Shown: one piece after another, positions 35,675 through 47,088 of the stretch
Layout of the letters: every line of letters starts with the position of its first letter
How positions within the stretch are numbered: position 1 is the stretch's first letter
Assembly (NCBI GenBank): GCA_022695795.1
Contig: MU404107.1
Coordinates: forward strand, 185,880 to 249,879
Source: Biscogniauxia marginata
Taxonomy: Eukaryota; Ascomycota; Sordariomycetes; Xylariales; Xylariaceae
Direction: 5' to 3'
DNA length: 64,000 nucleotides
Program-made: the position numbers and the translations under genes
The notes under the pieces: generated by a model
Seen by the model: only the letters and a program-made list of their open reading frames with translations
Databases searched by the model: none
What the model was told of the DNA's origin: nothing

Positions 35675-36198
35675 GCTGGGCGAGGGTTATTGCTCGTGGG
35701 CGAATACTAGCGGTTGTTGTCGTCTCTTCCCAGGTCTTGGAGCAGGGGATGATTAGGCAAACGAAAAACGAGCTGCATAGGTAGGTAGGCACCTAGATAC
35801 GGTAGACAGGTAGGTTACCTAGGTAGGTAGTTAGTTAGGCGAGGCTATGTTGGTGTAGGATAACAGGTTGAGAAGACGGGAACAGCGCGTTCGCGCTGGC
35901 AGCTGCAGGATTGAAGGAGCTAGCGGGATTTGTATGGCAGACTATTTCTTGTACAATACCATGTAATTGCATAACGGGAGCTCGCTAGATAACTATATGC
36001 ATATCGTTATATAATGACCTAAAATTAAAAACATTTTTTATTTAAAATATTTAAAGTTTTTTTTATATTTAAAAAATGAATAATATTAATATTATAAAAA
36101 AATAAAAAAAATAATTTTAAAATATATAAATTAAAAATGATTTTAATATTTATTATAAAAATTATTTAAATATAAAAAGTTTATTAATAAACTTTTTA
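35675..36198. other. Promoter of RNPS1-like gene grading into AT-rich DNA
   Basis: The first 320 bp are genic and carry a dense group of TAGGTAGG-type motifs (35778-35840, including TTACCTAGGTAGGTAG at 35815-35830). From about 36010 the sequence becomes AT-rich transposon flank. Confidence 0.5.
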
Positions 36199-36269
36199 AC
36201 ATATTATATAAATAAGTAAACAAAATAAGCTTATAAACGAAATTTTATAATTATTATATTTTTAACTAT

Positions 36270-36455
36270 TTAATGCGGGGCCATAGGGGTACGTACCTTC
36301 GGTACGTATTACCTTTAAATAGATTAAATAAAGGGAGTTATAAATATAGCTAGTTACAACCTTGTTATAATCACTCTCTCTTATTATTTATCTTAATATA
36401 CACTTTTCACTATATAGTTTTTAAAACCTTATTTCATAGTATTATTATTAAAAAT
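36270..36455 (-). repeat. Second copy of the small hairpin repeat
   Basis: This segment interrupts the left terminal repeat of element A. It carries the stem TACGTACC-TTC-GGTACGTA (36292-36310 region), followed on the minus strand by CCCCGCATTAAAT. It matches the repeat at 240-420 in order of motifs (TTGTAA, TTTATAA, CTCCCT, CTATTTAAA, hairpin, CCCCG), though the stem sequence differs while pairing is kept. Confidence 0.4.
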
Positions 36456-37238
36456 CATTTACGCCGCATCGAAATTAATTAATAATTATTATTATTTAAA
36501 TTGTTTTATTTAGCTTTATATTTTAAAAATTAAATACTTTTTTTATATTAAGTATTCGGGTTTTTAAAACGTAATTTATATTATTTAATTTATTATATTT
36601 TTCGAGTTAAAACCCTTTAAAATTAAAATAAAAAATAAATAAAAAATAAAATTAATTATAACTCCTTAAAATTAAAATTATTAAATATTTTTATTCGCTA
36701 TGTAAATACGCGTATTATAATTAAATTAATTATATATATTATATTGTTTTTACTTAATTATTACTTTTTTTCGAGGCTTTTTATTATTATTAATTATAAT
36801 ATTATCTTTTTTAATTTATAAAGTTATTTCTTTTTTTATATTAAATAATTTTCTTATTTGTAATTATTTATTTTTAGTTTTATGTCGCTTATTAAAAATA
36901 TAATTTATTTTTTAAAAATAAATAATTTTATTTCGTAATAAAAATATTTTATATATTAATATTAAAGTAATTTTTATAAGTTAATTATAAGTATTTATAA
37001 TGTTTATAAAAAAACGTTTTTAGTGTTTTTTAATTTTATTTATAATTAAATTAAATTATAAAAACATTTCGCGAGTTATTATAAGTATTTTAATTTTTAA
37101 AACATTTAATTTATATTAAAGTCGAGAAAAGATATATATACTTTTTATATAAAAAGTAATATAATAATAATTTTTTAAAATTAAAAAGAATTAATTTAAT
37201 TACGCGAAATTTAATTTATATATTTAAAATAATTATTA

Positions 37239-37745
37239 TGTGACGAACCTCCTTGTGTGTTCCTAGTTAGTTGACTTTACAAGTGAGTACGTACTGGGTT
37301 TTCTTGATTTAAAGGTAATAGTGGGTTAAGATTAGTTTAATTAATTTATAATGTTATGTTCATTAGAGAGGTTTCAAGGTACTCTTATTATAGTATTAAA
37401 GAGTGACTATAATTTTAAATTAATAGTTAAAGAACTAGAATGAATAACTAGAAACAAGAGAAATCCTATTCTTCTTATATTAAATTTTCTTCTAGGATAA
37501 TGCCTAATATTCTTAATTATTTTTTCTCATTTTCTATAAGAGCAATAGAGAATATAATCATTCTCTCTTATTCTTTGTAAGAGTAATAGAGAATATAATT
37601 ATTCTCTTTTGTTCTTTGTGAAAGCAATAAAGAATATAATTATTTTCTTTTATTCTTTATAAGAGCTATAAAGAATGCTATTATATGTCACGTGACTCGT
37701 GTTTATATGACTATTTACCTTTTTAACCCTTGTTGGTTCGTAATA
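37239..37745 (-). repeat. 3' LTR of the Gypsy element
   Basis: It starts TGTGACGAACC and ends GGTTCGTAATA, nearly mirror images. It is the same length as the partner LTR at 44569-45075, with scattered transition differences. It contains four tandem units of about 44 bp (37530-37680), each able to fold as ATTCTCT...AGAGAAT. Confidence 0.85.
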
Positions 37746-40700
37746 TTATTTCTCCTTTTTAATTTGTTTTGTCCTTAAAACGCTTTAAGTTAGTACTTAT
37801 TATCTTTTACCATGTTTTTAGGTAGAATAACTAAACGTTCTTAACTAGATTCGAAAAAGAGTTCCACTAAACATCGTCGTGAGTTGGTTTTCGCGATTAC
37901 CGAGTTTAATTTCGAAATTATGCCGTGTTCTCGCTATTTCGATTAGGGTTTTGCTTATAAGATATTAAAAGGTCGTAAAAAGTGTTAAAATTATATTAAA
38001 GTAACTATTTTTTAATGTAACGGAAATCGTATTTTTTTTAATTCCCTAGAAAACATTCGTTTGAAAAAACTGCGCGTTAATAAGGAGAAATATATAGCTT
38101 TTAAAGAGCATCGACGTATTTTTTAAAGCCTTTAAGAGCTCTCGACTTGTATGTCCCACTTAGATCGATAGTTTGAGTTTCTTTATAAGCGGGGGGTAAA
38201 ATTTATTTAGCGTAAATTTAAAAACTTAAATAAGTTAAAAAAGTAAAAGCTTTTTAAGGTAAAGTAATAACGTCTTAATAAAGAATAATAACATATAAAG
38301 GAATCGCTACGTCAACTTGAATTTAAGTAAAGCGTGCTTGCTTTGGGGGTTTTCCCCTCCTTTAACTGGTTTCGACTGGGTTATGAACCGGGTCCTTAAA
38401 TCCCCTTAGGCGATCTAGGTTTTAGCGGTGAAAGTTTTTAAGTTTATTCGTTAAATTCTTTAAATGTTTAAGTGGTTTTTAAGTGTTCTTTTTTAATAAG
38501 TAGCTCTCTTACTTAACAAAATACTGTAATTAACCTTTAATTCGTTTTAAATTTAGTATCTTTTTTATTTCGTATTTATTAGGGTTTTCTTTAAATTCTA
38601 GTTGGTTTTTTAGTATGGCGTTATTTAGTGCTGGTTTTAAAAGTGAAACATGAAATACAAAATGTATTCTAGATCTTTTTAGTAGTGCTAGTTTATAGTT
38701 AACTTTTAAAATAACTTCTTTAATTTTATATAGTTTTAATTTCTTAAATTTAAGTTTTTCGTTAAGTTGCTTTGTTTTAATTTGGTGTGTTTTTAATGTT
38801 ACGCTTTGTCGTTAGCGAAGTAAGTAAATTATGTTTTCTCTTTTAAGAATTAGTTCTTTAATTCTTTTTTTATTATAGTATTTTGTTATTTTGTTTTAAA
38901 TGAATTATAATTCTTTTTGTAGTTATTATTGTATTACTTAAATCTTTTTAAATAGTACTTTTATTCTCGGGGCCTTTGTTTCGATTCTTGGTACTTTCGT
39001 GAGTTTAATTGGTTATTTTTAGACTTCCGCCTTTTACCTGTACACTGCCTTATGTAGTGATATCTTTATGTCTTTATTAATCGAAGTGTTATATACTATT
39101 TAGGTTATTAATAATAATTTTACTTAGTTGTTTATTTCTTAGTTAATATAATTTCGTAAATATTGTTTTATTGTTTGGTTTAGTTTTTTTGTTTATTTGT
39201 TTGTTTGGGGGTGATACGTTATAAATAATTTTTGTTTAATTCTTATTCGTTTTATTAGGTTAGTTTAAAATTTTAATGTAAATAACTTGTTTTTGTTTGA
39301 AATAACGCGTTTTGGTAGTCCATGTTTATTAACGTATTTTCTTAAGAAGTTGAAAGTTAATTGTTTTGCTATGCTCGATTCGTTAAATAGTAAGAAGTAG
39401 GCGTATTTAGTGAGTTTATTAATAATTACCTATATATTGTTATAATGTACTCCTATAGTAGGATCTTTTAACTTTAAAAGTTTCACTACGAAGTCTTATG
39501 TAATTATATTCCATGCTTTATTAGGTATTTAGGTTAGTTATAATAATTTATATAGTTTATGTCGTAATGTTTTAGCCTTATTATAGATATTATAATTCTT
39601 TATAATTCTTTTAATTGTTTGTTATATTCTTAGAAAGTCGAATTCTTTTTAAAGTCGTTTTATTGTTTTGAAAATCCTTTGGTGGCTGTGTAGAGGATGT
39701 TTGTGAAATTCTTTGACGAATTCGTCCTGTATTCGTTTTAATATGTATATCTTTTCTTTGTACGAGAGAAGTTCGTCGCTAGATCCTTATTAAGACTGCA
39801 ATTATTTTTTTTTAATTATAATTTTCCTTGAATCGTTATTTCTAGTTTCCTATATTAATTTATATGTAAGCTAATATAATTAATTTGTTATTTTGTTATT
39901 TAAATATCTAGATATCTTTTTTGTTGATTTTTGATTTATAATTTCCTTTTTTGTTAAGAAGATCCGTTTAAATATTTTCTTTTCCCTTAATATGCTAGAT
40001 TTTAAAATTGAATTTAAACAAGAAAATTATTTAACGCTTGTGTTTTTAATTAAGCGTTTATGTTATTATAAATCGTGTAAGGTTCTTATAATTTAAATAA
40101 ATATCGATAGGTTTCTTGGTTCCGCTAAGTTATAGTTCTTATTTCTTTAGTGCTTTAATAATTATTAGTAGTTTTTTATTATAGATTTAATAGTTTAGTT
40201 TAGTACTATGTAGTGCTTTAAATAGGTACGCGACTGGGTACCATTTCCCATTATTTTTTAATTGCTTTAAAACTGCTTTAATGGCGAAATTTGAGGTGTT
40301 TATCTTTAGTCGTTTCTTTTTATTTTTATTTGGAAGTTTATATATAACTTTATTAGTTATAACTTTTTTTAGCTACTAAAAAGCTTATCTGGCTTTTTTA
40401 GTGAAATAGAAAGCCTCTCTTGTTTTTGTTAAGGTAATTAGTTTTATTAATGGTTTAATAATACGCCCGAAATCTTTAATGAGTTATTTAACATAATTAA
40501 TAAAGCCAAGAAATGCGCGTATATTTGTGACACTTTTAGGTTTTAGTTAATCCTTAATTATTGTTATTTTTCCTTTTTAAATGCGGATTTCCCTTGGATT
40601 TATTATAAACCTTAAATAGTTTAGTTTTTTAATATGTTATTTATTTTTGGTCGGATGAACGAGTAGGTTCGCCTTTTCTAGGGCTTCCAACACTTGTTTT

Positions 40701-43700
40701 ATATGTTTTTTATGCTCTTTTTCGTTTTTTGAGTAAATTAAGATATTATTTAGATAAATAAATACAAATTTGTTCAGAAACCTGCGAAGAACTATTATAA
40801 TTATATGTTAAAATGTAATAAGTGTGTTAATAAGTTTAAATGGCATAACCTTATATTTATAATATTTATATATTATTTAAAAAGCTATATATTATTTGTG
40901 TTTTTTAGTTATTTTAATTATATAATATTTATTGCGAAGGTTTAGTATTATAAAGATTTAAGTTTTATTAATTTATCCTTTTATGAGTTTTATTAATAGT
41001 AATAAATACCCGTTTTTTTTGGTTATTTTATTAAGGTATTAATAGTTAATTATTTGTCGCTACACTAGGTTTCCTTCTTTATTGACATATTATTTCCCGT
41101 TTTTGTCGACTTTAGGTATTATGATTGCTGGGTATTTTAACGAGGATTTAGATTCTCGAATATATCCTTTATCGAGATCTTCCTAGATTCCCTTTTATAA
41201 TGCTCTTTGTTTTTCTTGATTTATAGGATATATTAAGAATAATTTTAGTTTTTTTTTTTTTTAAAGTGAATTTAGTAATCCCATTAGCTATATTTTAGTA
41301 ATTCTTTTTTTGTTTTATTTTTAAATAATTTGTGGAAATGGAGGTATTTACGCGGTATTCTTTTTATTAAATTTTTAGGTTTAGTTATTTAAATTATATA
41401 GGCGATATATTTCGTTTTTGTATTTGTTTTTTTAAAGTTACTTGCGATACTTATCTCGTAATTTATAGTGATTAACTCCTTTTATTTTTGATTTTAATAA
41501 AGCGTGTTTGTCTCGAAATTTATTTGTGAATTACTTTTTTTAAGTTAATTTATTCTTAAGATTATATCGTGGTTTAATATATATATAATATTAAGAATAA
41601 CTTGTTTAAAATGCTTTTAAATAGTTACCGAGAAAGGGATTGTTTTTTTTAGTATCTTACTATTCTCGTAACTAAATATGCTTCCTTTAAAGTTTTATAG
41701 TTTATATAGATTTTGTTTATATACTTATGATATTTTGTTTTCTTGAGTTATCTTTATTAAGACATAGCTTTTGTTTGCTCCTGAATCTATTAAGGCTTTA
41801 TACTCCCTTTTATTATACCTAACTCTAGTTATAATAGTATTATTAAGTCCCGATTAAACTTTATATAAGGATTTGTTGTTTATAGCTTTTTGCTGCTTTA
41901 TTAGCGAGAGCCTTTGCCGTTTTTTGGTTTTCTATGTTTCTTTTCTTTTGGTTTTTTTTTAGTTGTTATAACCCGGATGTCCTTTTATTCTTAGGCTTTT
42001 ATAGGAGCGTGTTTCTAGTAATTATTACTTAGATAGTTTCTTTAATTACCCTTTACGTAGTAAGGGGTGAGAGGTTTATTCTTTATATAAAACCTTACAT
42101 ATTAAAACTTTAATTCTTTTTCGAGGGCCTTTTTATAACTCAAGTTTGTTTTATTAACTCGGAATTTTTTGAAGTTCTAAATTATCTTTAAATAAAAAGA
42201 ATAATTCTTAAGTTTATTTGTTAAGAGTATCTCGATGTTTTTTTTTAGGTTTATATTAATTTTTAAAAGTTTTCCTTTTTTTTTGAGGTATATTTTAATG
42301 ATTTGTTTATAGCCTCGTTTAGTTATACGTGTTTTTATTTATTGCTTTATTAAGTGTTTTTTTATAAAGTTAAATAAACCGGTATTATATTTAGTTCGTT
42401 TTTCGAGTTATTATGGAAAATATAGTTCCTTTTATAATTCCCATAATTCTTCCTTTATCTCGTTTTCTTCGAAACCTGCTTCGAGTAAGTCGTGTACGTC
42501 GCATGGTATCGAGGTGTAACACATATAACCCTTAGTAATTACTTCGTTACTTTTTTCGGAATCGAGGTGAAGATAACATGCTCGAGGAAAATGTAGCTAA
42601 CGTGGGGTGTTATCGTAAATGCACTTATTTTCTTTCGTGTTATTACTTTCTAGTTTTTAAAACTTTTATATACTTAATAAGCGTCGTTAATGTAAAAGCT
42701 TTAATATAACGATGTATATTCCTTTAAGCTTTAATAAACATTATAACTATTATTTATATAAAACCTCTAGTTTAAGCTATTATGCTGGCTTTTTCCTTAA
42801 TAAGTTTCGTATTTATCGTTTTTATAATGGCTTTAATATAAATTACTATGGTTTAATTTAATTCTTAAGTTATATCTTAGTTTATAATTATCGTATTTAT
42901 ATAATAATTCGCTTTCGTTATATCCTTATTTAGCTTATTTTAATATAAAATATTTTAAATATAAGTGATTATTCTTTAAATAATCTTTACGGTTAATTTA
43001 ATGATATTTATAGACTTCTTTTACAAGGGCTTCTTCGATTTTTTCTGCCTTAATAATACTAATAATAAATACTTGATTTATTTCTTCGTTATTTTTAAAT
43101 TAAGCCCTTGCCTCGGCGACTCTTTTCTCGGGTTAAGGAATCCCTCTTATTCTTGGTTTTTGTTTTTTAAGACTTTAATACTCGTTCTTATAATGTCCTT
43201 TTTTTTTATAATTAAAACACTTAATAGTTGATTTATCTCGTTTTTTTTGTTCCTTTTAAATAATATTAATTTTAATAAGGTCTAACTTAGTTTTAGTGCC
43301 TTTCCTTGTTCTAGTACCGCTTTTGTGATTTCCTCTTTTTAGTTAATTGCTATTCCTTCGTTATACCGTCTTTTTCTTTTTAAAGTACCATTTAAAGTTC
43401 TTATTATCGATAGTAATTACCATTATAACGTAGTTATTAAACTTTCCTAGGTTCCTTTCTTTATATAGATTTATTTTATATAACTTATTTTTTATATAGT
43501 CTTTTAATTCTTAATAAAATAAGTAATATAAGCTTTTAATAAGTAATTATAATTAGCTTACGAGTTTTTTGAATTTAATAACGTAATTTAAAGCCTTTTT
43601 ATTTTATTATAATTTATAAAGTCGAGCTTCGGTTTATTACTTGAGAATTAAATTACTAAACATAGATCTAAGTTGTTTTTTAAACTCTTTATAATTCTTG

Positions 43701-44055
43701 AAGACTTTTTTTATGTTTTTTTGGGCGTTTGATCCGTTTTCTAGATGATCCTTTAACACTGGTTAGAACTAGGTTAAGGCGGTTCCGGCGAGGAGCTGGG
43801 ATATCGTGAGAACCTTTTATTCTTTAGTAGTAATCGTTTTATAATAAAACCGTAAATAAGTTTTAACTTAGATTAAAAATCTTTTTAAATCGCTTAATTT
43901 ATTATATTTACTAGGTGTAATTAGTTTAAAACCTTTTACGTCGAGGGTTGTTATATTATTTTCGTCGTTTAAGTTATTAGAGTCGTTATCGTTTAAAGGT
44001 GGTTATTTATTTTTAGGAGGTAGGGGTTGTTTTGCTTATTTGTTTTCTTTTTTAG

Positions 44056-44181
44056 GTATTTCTTTTTCTTTTTCTTTTTTAGGTATTTCTTTTTCTTTTT
44101 CTTTTTTAGGTATTTCTTTTTCTTTTTCTTTTTTAGGTATTTCTTTTTCTTTTTCTTTTTTAGGTATTTCTTTTTCTTTTT
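44056..44181 (-). repeat. 27 bp tandem repeat in the gag region, ending at a gap
   Basis: More than four perfect copies of a 27 bp unit, which in the minus frame encodes the nonapeptide EIPKKEKEK repeatedly. The array runs straight into the run of Ns. Perfect copies inside an otherwise heavily mutated element suggest recent expansion by slippage. Confidence 0.75.
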
Positions 44182-44279
44182 NNNNNNNNNNNNNNNNNNN
44201 NNNNNNNNNNNNNNNNNNNNNNNNNNNNNNNNNNNNNNNNNNNNNNNNNNNNNNNNNNNNNNNNNNNNNNNNNNNNNNN
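44182..44279. other. Assembly gap (98 Ns)
   Basis: A run of N directly after the tandem repeat; the array length is therefore unknown. Confidence 0.98.
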
Positions 44280-44568
44280 TTCTTTTTTTTTTTAAATGAT
44301 TCTTTTTGCTAAGTTTCCGAGATGTCCTTTTGTGACTCTTCTTTAGTTGTAATCGTAATGAATTTTTGTATTAGTTCCTTTAAACCTTTTTATTATATCG
44401 TAAAAAAACCTAAAGTTTTTATTTAAGAGCTTGTTAATTATTATTCTCTTATTTATTTCTTTTTTTGTTGCTCTCTGGTTTTAAGGGGTATATTTATCTT
44501 AGGACTTATTTAATTGAAAGTCCCTTTTTTTAAACTAATATTAAATATTAATTAAGGAGTTATTAAAA

Positions 44569-45075
44569 TGTAACGAACCTCCCTGTGTGTTCCTAGTTAG
44601 CTAACTTCATAAATGAGTACGTACTAGGTTTTCTTGATTTAAAAGTAATAGTGGGTTAAAATTGGTTTAATTAATTTATAATGTTATATTCGTTAAAGAG
44701 GTTTTAAGGTACTTTCATTATAATATTAAAAAGTGACTATAGTTTTAAATTAATAACTAAAAAACTAGAATAAATAACTAGAAATAAGAGAAATCTTATT
44801 CTTTTTATATTAAATTTCCTTCTGGGATAATACCTAACATCTTTAATTATTCTCTTTTATTCTTTGTAAGAGCAATAGAGAATATAATTATTCTCTCTTA
44901 TTCTCTGTAAGAGCAATAGAGAATACAATTATTCTTTCTCGTTCTTTGTAAGAGCAATAGAAAATACAATTATTCTCTCTTATTCTTTGTGAGAGCCACA
45001 GAGAATGCTACCATATGTCACGTGACCCGTGTTTACATGACTATCCACCTTTCCAACCCCTGTTAGTTTGTAATA
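44569..45075 (-). repeat. 5' LTR of the Gypsy element
   Basis: It starts TGTAACGAACC on the plus strand and matches the 3' LTR over its whole 507 bp. Tandem hairpin units lie at about 44845-45010. Differences between the LTRs are mainly transitions, so they reflect RIP more than age. Confidence 0.85.
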
Positions 45076-45227
45076 TATTATAATAATAAATACTTTTATA
45101 AAATTAACTAAAAAGTCTTTTTTTATAATATAAATATAATAATAATTTATTAAACTTTATAAGTAATTATTATATATTTATTTTAAAATATTAAAATATA
45201 CGAAATTAAAAAGTTAAAACTTATATA

Positions 45228-47088
45228 ATGTGTTTTATTAGTACTTTGCGCATATTAATACCTTGTACACTTTCCCTTACCTTTTTATATTAGAATTAAG
45301 ATTTAATAACCACAACGTATAAAATTAACCTAAACTATTTAGAATTTAATAAACCTAATATAATTATAGTATCTTAATAAGTACGCGCATTATAACTAGT
45401 CTCCTTACAAGTACCACATCGTCGCCTAGAAAGCTGCCCCTTATTTTGCTTACCCCCTTCAAAGCGCTTGTCACGTCGAGCCTGCTCTTCTACCTCCTTC
45501 TAAGCTAAAACGTCTTACGTATCCTTTATAGTAAGTGCCCCCCTTTAATAGACTCGAGTCTTTTTAGCCTTGTAGCGTTTACTAAGTGCCTTATTTGCTG
45601 CTCGAAGTATACGCATCTCGGCTAATAAAAGCGTCATCTTATAAGTTAACATTTTAGTATTCTTAGCTAACGCCGTTACCGTCTTAAAAATGGGGGTTAA
45701 AGAGCTTCTTTAATGGCGTGTAATACGACTCTTTATTAAGGTTAATTATAAAAGCGTATTAGTCGCATTATAAGGGGTTTAAGAGACCTAAGGGTTAGTG
45801 TTAATCGAGAGGGGTATATTAAAATTTGGAGTTTATAACTTTATATTAAGCTTTAAAATTATAGCTTACGAGTCGAAAGGTACTAAGCCAGCTCCATAGA
45901 ATCTAGCTTAGCCATTTTAAACTATTATAAAAGCTAAATAGGCTGTTTTAAAAGCGAGGAAAAACTCGACCTTTGTAATATAATTAATATAAGCCTTAAT
46001 AAAAGTCTTAATTTATCGATTATATACCCGTTTTAAGACATTAAAATACCTAATATTTAATAACTAAATTAAATAAGAAAAATAAGGAAATAAATAAAGA
46101 GTAATAATGTTATATACTTTATAATACTTTTAAAATTCCGTCGATTTATGACTTTTATGCTTATTAAGAATAAATATTCGATATAAACCTTTAACTCAAA
46201 TAAAAATATATTTATTAAAATGTTTAAATCATTTTAAGCTTATTTTATTATTTATTTAGTTATTACTAATTAGTTTAATTACTTAGTTATATAAAAAGCC
46301 GCCTTTAATATACTAATTTATAAAATAATTTTTCTTTTAAACCACTAAAAACAAAGGAACACTTTAATTTTCGTTATTAATATAAGTAATTATTATCGCT
46401 TATTCCCGATTACCTAGTTAAACTATTTTATTTTTATTATGTCGATTTACGCGAGTTATAATTATTATTAAAAAGATTATACTTATTATAAAGCTTATCT
46501 CGTCGAAATTATAAAAATCGAAGTCCTAAATATTATATTTCGCCCGTATATTTTTAACTAGTCGAAACCACGCGTTAATTAACTCTAGATTTTCGTATAA
46601 AGCTTTTTAAAAGTTATAAACGCGATTAAAACGCGTTTTTAATTTTAGTCGTCGTTATACGAATCGATATGCCTAATTTTTCTTAACGCGTAATGCCTCT
46701 TAAGATTCGAGTAGAAAATTTATTATATTTTTAACATTAGCGAGCCGAGACGCAAAACCTCGAAAATCTAAATCGAGTATATATCGAATAATTATATTCT
46801 CTTTTACTTTATTTAGTTTAAGGTTTAGGGGTAAACGTTCGTTAAGAGAAGTATAACTATTCATTTTAAGTCGAAGCGTAAATTTGAGAACCTTATAAAT
46901 TTTCGTAATAAACTAACGACTTAGCTTTTTAAATAAACAAATAGCCTCGATAGTTAAGATAATTCGTGCTTCCTAAGTTTAAATTTCCATTTATAATTAT
47001 TAAAAAAACGCGTATTAAAGTTTATAAGGTATAAAATAAAGGAAAATGCGCAAGGTATTAATATGCGTAAGGTACTAATAAAGCACGT
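45228..47088 (-). mobile_element. Fot1/pogo-type DNA transposon, degraded
   Basis: An 1,861 bp element whose inverted ends read ATGTGTTTTATTAGTAC (left) and, reversed, ACGTGCTTTATTAGTAC (right), continuing CATATTAATACCTTG on both sides. TA flanks both ends (45226-45227 and 47089-47090), and the sister copy of element A shows the unoccupied site. The size is typical for Fot1 elements. On the minus strand a broken transposase is visible. It has YILDLDFRGFASRLA near the N-terminal helix-turn-helix, then FDFYNFDE at about 46500-46525 (first catalytic Asp of the DDE triad). The C-terminal ANKALSKRYKAKKTRV and RRCGTC then resemble the Cys-rich tail of the family. Internal stops are numerous. It inserted into element A after that element had settled. 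Confidence 0.85.

Larger units (their letters stand above)
37239..45075 (-). mobile_element. Ty3/Gypsy LTR retrotransposon, RIP-degraded, full length
   Basis: Two 507 bp LTRs (37239-37745, 44569-45075) bound a 7,837 bp element flanked by the 5 bp duplication TATTA (37234-37238 and 45076-45080). The sister copy at 54249-56323 shows the empty site with one TATTA, confirming it. The element reads on the minus strand: gag side near 44 kb, protease-like ALIDSGA at about 41770-41800, reverse transcriptase FVFIYLNNILIYS at about 40735-40775, and integrase-like TKYAYFLLFNESS and KHGLPKRVIS at about 39300-39430. YHPQT follows near 39200-39225. The order protease, reverse transcriptase, integrase is that of Ty3/Gypsy. 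The polymerase site reads YLNN where active enzymes have YLDD, as expected from RIP G to A change. Stops are frequent throughout. A purine-rich tract sits next to the 3' LTR at 37746-37765 (minus). Confidence 0.85.

Noticed and set aside
43001..43231. Phe-rich plus-strand open frame in the AT block
   Set aside because: It lies antisense inside the degraded Gypsy element and reflects its T-rich strand.
37746..45075. A CRISPR-like array in the LTR hairpin units
   Set aside because: Units are directly adjacent without unique spacers and lie within LTRs of a eukaryotic retrotransposon.
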